This document shows, piece after piece, positions 16,001-20,333 of a stretch of DNA of 20,333 bases. Source of the stretch: a virus; the IMG/VR virus record IMGVR_UViG_3300021185_003239, positions 1 to 20,333 of that record; one strand, 5' to 3'. The position numbers and the translations under genes are program-made. Every line of letters begins with the position of its first letter. The first letter of the stretch is position 1. The notes under the pieces were generated by a model. It was not told the origin of the DNA and ran no database searches. It saw nothing but the letters and a program-made list of their open reading frames with translations.

Positions 16001-16933
16001 AAACCTGAGTTTATATACAGACCGTATGACGAAAACTTTGGTGTACAAAAAGATCTAAGAACACTTGTATACGCAGGCATTGAAGCAAAAAGTATTAGAA
16101 ACTTTGCGAGCAGTATTGCATTAAATCATGTGAGGAAAAACTTCTTCTTAGGAAATGTAAAAAGTGCTATTGCAAAAGTGCCAGGAACAAATGAAGTACT
16201 CTATGAAGTTGTATATGTAGAAATTTTAGATCCAGCACAGCCAAAAGTAGGAAACACAGCATTAAATGTAAGTACAAGAACTGCTACAAAACTATCAGTG
16301 AATGATGTTAAAATAGAAATCAAAGATGATACCACTGCATCAGAGGAAGGCGCAGAGTTATATAGTATAACAATGCGAGAAGGCGATCCTATAAGATTTG
16401 GCGCATTTGGAAATACTTTTGAAATTGTAGGTAGAGATGCAGTCTATGAAATTTTAGCAGCTGGCATTATTCCAATTACACTACAAACAGGAATAGTTGT
16501 TGCATTTAGACCAAGTGCTTCTACAAGTGCCAACAGCGGCGATTCGTTTAGATTTAGACCTAAAACAAATGTACTTACTGTAGACACTACAGGTGTACAA
16601 GCAAGTCAAAATCAAAATGTCAAACGTTGGATTAGCAACATTGGAAATATGCGAAAACGTATTAACGATATTGGAGCCAATGACAGAGAATTTTTACCGT
16701 TGTGGATGCGTAGTTCGCAGGAAGAGTTTGGCAACGAATTAGACTATGTGACAGCTATGCCACTGTGCTATGTAAAGCCAGGAACCGCAGAAACTGTAAT
16801 AGAAAATATCATAAACAGTGCGTTTGACTTTAAGCAATTACAATACGATATTGATCGATATATTGTAGACAGAACAGAAGAATTAGATCAAGAACAATTC
16901 ATAGTTTTTGGTAATTACAAATTAAACGTATAA
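13007..16933 (+). CDS. Large virion protein with Ig-like (He_PIG-type) domains (1308 aa)
   Basis: The gene starts directly after the preceding stop. The chain begins MALPIWTKLNGDLANVEERV and contains four copies of the 'LPxGLxLxxxGxIxGxP' signature of putative Ig/cadherin-like domains: GEVPPGLRIEDYAFVGTP (41-58), GELPPGLTLSTDGNISG (from 325), LPDGLVLDGLTGELAGTIP (from 503) and LPNGLELKADGEITGKP (from 892). Each is followed by strands such as YRFTVEAL or YTFRVLARD. Between them are less regular beta regions. Such domains are common in phage surface proteins and are thought to bind carbohydrates or cell surfaces weakly. The last 60 residues (VIENIINSAFDFKQLQYDID) are helical and may form the attachment end. 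The gene's stop lies within a late promoter element for the next gene. It is probably a baseplate or fiber-associated host-contact protein. Confidence 0.8.
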   Translation: MALPIWTKLNGDLANVEERVVTTIPIPLESTDGITLTILSGEVPPGLRIEDYAFVGTPFEVGKTTEFEFVIRASNDTGIADRTFTITVNGEDAPVWQTAPGPLPLKKSFRNQYWVDTLNTEFGFKRSVDSTWIDQDVTIYENIPSRETGASGDWAFVTSLQQVWYKINTRWYRANETQLQGVFGAGFTFSITNTTPNPNIDIFWFNTNKDNNGLDLSLKKYNDDTQVWASQNYTVSKTSPISPFDEQVWVQIFDDTFDFIIKSYNAIERTWEIINTLVYGPTPPDRLNTAFFVLDSAPVDFQLQAIDSDLRAGEVLNYFIAQDDGELPPGLTLSTDGNISGFVDPILGLDLDQEAGYDVDPFDSGPSDLFVVDDNGFDSYFYDTTFYGFAERTRLPKKLNRNYTFTVTVQDDTSFSKREFSIYVVGDDFLRSDNTIMKAATGLFTADNTFLRNPIWLTPGNLGVKRANNYTTLYLDVYDPNALLGEISYNLQPFNDDGTESLLPDGLVLDGLTGELAGTIPYQPAVSKEYRFTVEALRQFIDTNDVEEINTSVYEDTISGKTQLKIRKISQNITDGITDLDKLISQEIQIDNLGYVIESVNSDNEDYDILNLARELEPSYKYKRLRTAFSNDVGQNYIYIVDSLDGREAAWKNRSLNYSDSEQYLLQDSPTEIIPGSTTAKIWHKMVRYTITAADSAGDLEFNFSAIGLNDPGDEDLGSALESWLQTQGIDTTNLFKLVRLEDKQIIFDIPRNAVIESVILNQNLFVTDDSVLDNVEINRSLQFFKVFTDTPLQRSFSLSNVLNSLSGVQLTLGVAAQTLIKKKLNVIQNEAVSTIKTFTLNVIGEVESTINWITDGNLGTLPANRPSYVKLEATTTLVGANLRYDFIDGKLPNGLELKADGEITGKPNQFPDSNGLGLTALDTRTTTFDGGTTTLDRVYTFRVLARDRFGYSAEIKEFTVRITDTDDKVYSNVFMKPFLKQTQKTAFLNFINDYDIFKPEFIYRPYDENFGVQKDLRTLVYAGIEAKSIRNFASSIALNHVRKNFFLGNVKSAIAKVPGTNEVLYEVVYVEILDPAQPKVGNTALNVSTRTATKLSVNDVKIEIKDDTTASEEGAELYSITMREGDPIRFGAFGNTFEIVGRDAVYEILAAGIIPITLQTGIVVAFRPSASTSANSGDSFRFRPKTNVLTVDTTGVQASQNQNVKRWISNIGNMRKRINDIGANDREFLPLWMRSSQEEFGNELDYVTAMPLCYVKPGTAETVIENIINSAFDFKQLQYDIDRYIVDRTEELDQEQFIVFGNYKLNV

Positions 16934-16936
16934 ATA
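16929..16936 (+). promoter_or_regulatory. T4-type late promoter element, perfect consensus (TATAAATA)
   Basis: TATAAATA matches the T4 late consensus exactly. It overlaps the stop codon of the 1308-residue gene and lies 24 bases before ATG 16960. The predicted start near 16942 leaves GAGAGG in the leader as ribosome binding site. Confidence 0.7.
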
Positions 16937-16959
16937 ATATACACTAGAGAGGAATTATA

Positions 16960-17553
16960 ATGGCAAGCAACATTGTACCAGATACTATTGATGATGCATA
17001 TCCGGTCGCAGGACAGGATAACGACTCGCAGGGTTTTAGAGATAACTTCAATACTATAAAAACAAACTTTACATATTCAAAACAAGAAATTGAGAATTTG
17101 CAAGATAATACTGCAAAAACAAATGAAGAAAATAATTTCTTTGAAAATGACTTGTTAAGATACAATAGTCGTCAGCAAACTCATGAACATGCAATTGTAT
17201 CTGCATCTGTGACACAAGAACTTAGTTTTGAAAATGCACATCATTTTGAAGTCACACTACCAAACGATACAACTCTTACTCTAGTAGGTTGGCCAACAAA
17301 TAATCAATATGCAGAAATGATAATGCAAATTTTCCACGACAGCGGATCGCCACGTGCAGTAGGATTTGCAGCCGAGTACAGTACAGGAATACCGAGTACA
17401 TTACGTGTAGAAGATACTACAGAGTTTGGCGGTAGTGCAGCTATTGCAACTGATGCTGTAAATAATAAATGTCAACTAATTAAAGCATTTAGTTATGATA
17501 ACGGTATTACAGTTTATCTACAACACATGGGAACATTTGTAGCAGCAGCATGA
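16960..17553 (+). CDS. Virion structural protein with diverged N-terminal module (197 aa)
   Basis: ATG 16960 has GAGAGG upstream and a perfect late promoter element. Residues 1-37 (NIVPDTIDDAYPVAGQDND, then SQGFRDNFNTIKTNF) are a diverged version of the module in three upstream genes: a short strand, a Gly/Asn/Asp loop, then a 'FRxxFxxIxxNF' helix. Residues 38-62 continue as a polar helix, and residues 75-197 form a beta domain with HHFEVTLPNDTTLTLVGWP and a C-terminal ITVYLQHMGTFVAA strand. I recall proteins with this beginning in T4-like cyanophages, where they are annotated only as structural or hypothetical. It overlaps the next gene by ATGA. It is probably a minor virion component near the baseplate or fibers. 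Confidence 0.75.
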   Translation: MASNIVPDTIDDAYPVAGQDNDSQGFRDNFNTIKTNFTYSKQEIENLQDNTAKTNEENNFFENDLLRYNSRQQTHEHAIVSASVTQELSFENAHHFEVTLPNDTTLTLVGWPTNNQYAEMIMQIFHDSGSPRAVGFAAEYSTGIPSTLRVEDTTEFGGSAAIATDAVNNKCQLIKAFSYDNGITVYLQHMGTFVAAA

Positions 17554-17786
17554 TTCATCCTCACGAAAATAATATGAAAGATTATACAGATACAATGCTT
17601 GAGCAAAAATTGCTGAAGTTAAATCAAATGTATTTTATGACTGATAATCAAGATATGCGTCAACAAATGATATTACTCATCGATGGCTATAAATTAGAAA
17701 TAGAGTCTCGTAGAGCAGCAGCTAGATTAAAACAAGAACAAGAACAACAAGATAATTCACTTGACGATTTAATCAATGTAAGTTAA
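17550..17786 (+). CDS. Small helical hypothetical protein (78 aa)
   Basis: ATG 17550 overlaps the preceding stop (ATGA); ATG 17574 (MKDYTDTMLEQ) is an alternative start without a visible ribosome binding site. The product is nearly all helix: LEQKLLKLNQMYFMTDNQDM, then a leucine/isoleucine block, then a Glu/Gln/Arg-rich tail (ARLKQEQEQQDN). Helical small proteins of this pattern occur in T4-like marine phages without a known function. Translational coupling to a virion gene suggests late expression. No metal, nucleotide or membrane motif is visible. It may be a small assembly factor, but this is a guess from place alone. Confidence 0.65.
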   Translation: MIHPHENNMKDYTDTMLEQKLLKLNQMYFMTDNQDMRQQMILLIDGYKLEIESRRAAARLKQEQEQQDNSLDDLINVS

Positions 17787-17801
17787 AATAAGTGTATGCT
17801 T

Positions 17802-18353
17802 ATGAAAACAGACGAACTCGGTATCCCACGGTTTACAAACAAAGACTTAATTGACATGATCTATACAGGTCATGTTGACAAGTGTCATGTAGTTCTGTGT
17901 GAGCAATCAGATGATGTAGACAAGTTCAATGCCGCTATGGAAGAGCAAGGCTTTGACAAACTACAAAAGTATATTCCACTAGATGTAGATCAAAAGACTT
18001 TTGACGGTGTGTGTCAAGGTGAATGGTTTATGCCCAATGAATATAAGTCAATTAGTGTTGAACACTGGATATTTGCTAAACTACAAGAACATTTACAAGA
18101 CTCAAACCCTACTATTGTAGAAAACACGAAAGAATGGGGTAGATGTCTTGATGAACTAGTTGCATTTGTAGATAGAGATATGATTAATCTTTTGAGATAT
18201 ATGATCTATCTCGTAGACTTTATGCGTGAGAATAATATTGTATGGGGTGTAGGACGTGGATCAAGTGTAGCAAGTTATGTGCTGTATTTGATAGGCGTGC
18301 ATAGAATTGATAGTATTAAATACAATTTAGACTGGCGTGAATTCTTGAGATGA
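17802..18353 (+). CDS. Mini DnaE-like protein (DNA polymerase III alpha fragment family), catalytically incomplete
   Basis: I choose ATG 17802 (MKTDELGIPRF); ATG 17796 adds two residues, and neither has a clear Shine-Dalgarno sequence. The C-terminal 70 residues align with the start of the palm of bacterial polymerase III alpha: LLRYMIYLVDFMRENNIVWG, then GVGRGSSVAS (149-158), then LIGVHRIDSIKYNL and FLR. In DnaE the GxGRGS motif contacts the nucleotide triphosphates, and the catalytic aspartates (PDxDxDF) follow just after '..FLN'. This protein stops at that point, so it lacks them, as well as the PHP, thumb and fingers parts. The first 110 residues match nothing I know. It cannot be a polymerase by itself. 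The reading frame is intact, and ATGA joins it to the radical-SAM gene, so it looks like a selected small protein, possibly a nucleotide-binding regulator. Confidence 0.75.
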   Translation: MKTDELGIPRFTNKDLIDMIYTGHVDKCHVVLCEQSDDVDKFNAAMEEQGFDKLQKYIPLDVDQKTFDGVCQGEWFMPNEYKSISVEHWIFAKLQEHLQDSNPTIVENTKEWGRCLDELVAFVDRDMINLLRYMIYLVDFMRENNIVWGVGRGSSVASYVLYLIGVHRIDSIKYNLDWREFLR

Positions 18354-20203
18354 ATATTTACTTGGTTCAAGCAAGTGATAATCATGGGCCCAATAAGTTT
18401 TTGCCACTGGCAATAGGCTATCAATGGTGCTATGGTAAAAACAACGACTGGACACTCAAAGACGTTCTTATAGAAAAAATAGAGCCCAAAGATTATGTAG
18501 CAACCATGCAGCAACCTGAACTAGTTGCTATGAGCAGTTATGTATGGAACTGGGAATACAATAGAGAACTTGCTAAACAAATTAAACGTAAGTTTAGACA
18601 ATGTAAGATTATTACAGGCGGCCCGCAGATAAACAAATACGACCCAGACTTCTTTGACAAGCATCCTATGTTTGATGCGTTTATACACGGCGAAGGTGAA
18701 GAAGCATTTAAAAGCATATTAGCAGGTGATGACTGGACAACTATTCCAAACGTACAAACACTGTATCATATGCCTGAGCCGGCAGTGCGTAGAAAAAACA
18801 TCAACAATATACCTTCACCTATATTGGAAGGATTCTACGAACCTATTATGGCAAAGTATCCTGCAGATACAATGTTTCAAGTCACTTGGGAAAGTTTGCG
18901 TGGCTGTCCTTATCATTGTAGTTTTTGTGACATAGGCGAAAGTTATTGGAACAAACTTACACTGTTTGACATGGAACGTTGCCGTGCAGAAATTGAATGG
19001 ATGGGCAAGAATCGTATTGAGTATGTAAGTGTGTGCGACAGCAACTGGGGCATGTTAGATAGAGATCTTGAATTAACCGAACATGTTATCGCAACAAAGA
19101 AAAAATATGGCTATCCAATGTGGTGGGATGCAACATGGAGCAAAAACAATCTAGATAAAAACTATGCTATTGCTAAAGCAGCACACGACAGTGGTGAAAA
19201 TGTATTTAAAGGCATTACAGTTGCACTACAAAGTTTCAATAAAAACACACTAGATATAGTTGAACGTTTTAACTTAGATTTTGATACACTAAAAACATAC
19301 TTCGACAAATATCAAGAAGACGGTATTCCTACATACAGCGAATTGATTTGGCCATTACCCGGAGAAACATTTGACAGTTTAAAATCTGGCGTGCAACAAC
19401 TTATTGATGCAGGACAGGATAACTATCTAATGATACATCCGCTGGTTGTGACAGACAACTCTCCAATGGGCAACAAAACATATCAACAGCAGCACGGATT
19501 AGATGTGCGTAAGATTGCACTAGATACAGTGTATTTAGGTGCTGACGAAAAGTATATTACAGAATACACAGACGTTGTGTATGCTACTGCAACAGCAGAT
19601 CACGAAACTGTAATACAAGGACATTTGTACAGTTGGCTTGTAATATTAATGTACTACTACGGTTGGGGACATTATCTAGCAAAGTACATAAAAAATACAC
19701 AAGGTGTAAACGAAACAGATTTATATCTACGTTTGTTTGAATGGATTAAGTCTAACAAGCATACATTTTTGTACAAAGAATATGCCGCAACTAAAAAGTG
19801 TTTTGAAGATGTATATGCAAAACGTGCGCTATGGGGCAGACAAGTATTAGGCGACGATGATATATTTTGGGAATACAAAGGTGCTAGTAGTATTAATATA
19901 CACGAAAACAGATTTGACTTCCAAAGAGAAATGGAATGGTTTCTAAGTGAGAATTTTGCAGGTATAAATACTCGTGCGATTATGATGTGTAATTTATTAA
20001 TGTGTAGAGATAGGGATATGGATTATCCTTTTGACATAAGAGTCGATAGAAAAGTTGCACAAGCAATGTATGGTATTAATGTTGATCGTGTAACTGTTGA
20101 TCATCATGATAAAGGAAATACAGAAAATTATTTTAACACAGCATATCATTATCAGCGCAAAAACGGCTATTGGCGATGTTCAATATCCGAATTTTGGACT
20201 TGA
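18350..20203 (+). CDS. Radical SAM enzyme with cobalamin-binding-like N-terminal domain
   Basis: A 617-residue protein starting by ATGA overlap with the mini-DnaE gene. Residues 1-125 look like a B12-binding-type Rossmann domain (LVAMSSYVWNWEYNRELA, KIITGGPQINK, then FIHGEGEEAF), but the base-on cobalamin motif DxHxxG is not seen. Residues 176-200 hold the [4Fe-4S] motif C186-x3-C190-x2-C193 (RGCPYHCSFCD), followed by TIM-barrel blocks such as YVSVCDSNWGM and GITVALQSFNKNTL. Members with this layout do radical methylation or ring rearrangement with SAM. The C-terminal 200 residues are aromatic-rich and family-specific. The substrate is unknown. The phage carries an A-type iron-sulfur carrier upstream, a possible source for its cluster. 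No signal peptide is seen. I recall similar enzymes annotated in other marine myophages without function. Confidence 0.85.
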   Translation: MNIYLVQASDNHGPNKFLPLAIGYQWCYGKNNDWTLKDVLIEKIEPKDYVATMQQPELVAMSSYVWNWEYNRELAKQIKRKFRQCKIITGGPQINKYDPDFFDKHPMFDAFIHGEGEEAFKSILAGDDWTTIPNVQTLYHMPEPAVRRKNINNIPSPILEGFYEPIMAKYPADTMFQVTWESLRGCPYHCSFCDIGESYWNKLTLFDMERCRAEIEWMGKNRIEYVSVCDSNWGMLDRDLELTEHVIATKKKYGYPMWWDATWSKNNLDKNYAIAKAAHDSGENVFKGITVALQSFNKNTLDIVERFNLDFDTLKTYFDKYQEDGIPTYSELIWPLPGETFDSLKSGVQQLIDAGQDNYLMIHPLVVTDNSPMGNKTYQQQHGLDVRKIALDTVYLGADEKYITEYTDVVYATATADHETVIQGHLYSWLVILMYYYGWGHYLAKYIKNTQGVNETDLYLRLFEWIKSNKHTFLYKEYAATKKCFEDVYAKRALWGRQVLGDDDIFWEYKGASSINIHENRFDFQREMEWFLSENFAGINTRAIMMCNLLMCRDRDMDYPFDIRVDRKVAQAMYGINVDRVTVDHHDKGNTENYFNTAYHYQRKNGYWRCSISEFWT

Positions 20204-20228
20204 CAGATATCATAAGTAGTTGTAATAT
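20200..20228 (+). promoter_or_regulatory. Possible sigma70-type promoter before the last gene
   Basis: TTGACA at 20200-20205 overlaps the radical-SAM stop codon and is followed after 17 bases by TAATAT at 20223-20228 (4 of 6 matches). The predicted start near 20235 falls inside the ribosome binding site AAGGAG, which weakens the call. Confidence 0.35.
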
Positions 20229-20244
20229 AAGTAAGGAGAAATAA

Positions 20245-20333
20245 ATGCCAATGAAAAATAAGGGTCGTAAGACTTATAGAAGTATGCAAGGCAAAGTAGT
20301 TGACCTTGATTTATTGATTAAGCGCAACGAGCT
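20245..20333 (+). CDS. Start of a small phage protein (partial, runs off the window)
   Basis: ATG 20245 has AAGGAG at 20233-20238, a near-ideal ribosome binding site, and the frame stays open for 29 codons to the edge. The visible sequence begins MPMKNKGRKTYRSMQGKVVD and continues LDLLIKRNE. A short basic start followed by 'YRSMQGKVVDxDLL..RNE' is a pattern I associate with conserved T4-like marine phage proteins of unknown or structural role, but I cannot name the gene. An in-frame ATG at 20251 is an alternative start. It may continue the virion module beyond this window. Confidence 0.6.
   Translation, partial: MPMKNKGRKTYRSMQGKVVDLDLLIKRNE

Noticed and set aside
18354-18420. Possible frameshifted continuation of a full DnaE
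   Set aside because: The bases after the stop, read in the DnaE frame, encode no PDxDxDF-type motif and soon reach another stop; the region clearly encodes the radical-SAM N-terminus.
1-20333. tRNA genes, CRISPR arrays, insertion sequences or attachment sites
   Set aside because: No cloverleaf-like sequence, regularly spaced repeats, transposase or integrase frame, or paired inverted repeats were seen.

Overview
The window looks like part of the genome of a marine T4-like myovirus. The evidence is: AT-rich DNA (a hand count gives 19/60 G+C at 16081-16140); tightly packed genes with ATGA or TAATG junctions; T4-type late promoter elements (TATAAATA or GATAAATA) before structural genes; and a string of large repetitive virion proteins built like those I recall from T4-like cyanophages and pelagiphages. 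The host cannot be fixed from this window; marine cyanobacteria or SAR11-type bacteria are the natural candidates. I saw no tRNA, rRNA, CRISPR array, insertion sequence, integrase or intrinsic terminator, and no gene-free stretch over 300 bases.

Region 1 (1-2786) holds accessory and small genes. In order they are the C-terminus of a probable QueD/6-pyruvoyl-tetrahydropterin synthase-like enzyme, a small glycosyltransferase with a DLD motif, a 70-residue unknown protein, a consensus sigma70-type promoter driving an unlisted 57-residue ORF plus uvdE (UV damage endonuclease), a 95-residue coiled-coil protein, and an overlapping 53-residue membrane protein. Part of uvdE is far richer in G+C than its surroundings.

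Region 2 (2783-3500) has one minus-strand gene, a zinc-ribbon protein. Its promoter overlaps a plus-strand late element that serves an A-type iron-sulfur carrier (HesB/IscA family). The carrier lies only 11 bases upstream of the giant fiber gene.

Region 3 (3501-17553) is the virion fiber/baseplate-periphery module: a 2359-residue mosaic structural protein, a 67-residue stand-alone copy of its N-terminal module, a 482-residue fiber-like protein, a 233-residue protein, a 1308-residue protein with four Ig-like (He_PIG-type) sequence signatures, and a 197-residue protein. Four of these six begin with versions of the same roughly 40-residue module, so they probably share one docking mode or chaperone. 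Late promoter elements precede the iron-sulfur gene and three of the structural genes.

Region 4 (17550-20333) contains a small conserved-looking hypothetical gene, a 183-residue DnaE-like protein that ends just before the catalytic aspartate region of bacterial polymerase III alpha, and a radical-SAM enzyme with a cobalamin-binding-like N-terminal domain coupled to it by ATGA. It ends with the start of another small phage gene behind its own promoter-like sequence.

The most promising leads are the shared N-terminal module with its stand-alone copy, the late-expressed iron-sulfur carrier fused by position to the tail fiber gene, and the coupled pair of mini-DnaE and radical-SAM enzyme.
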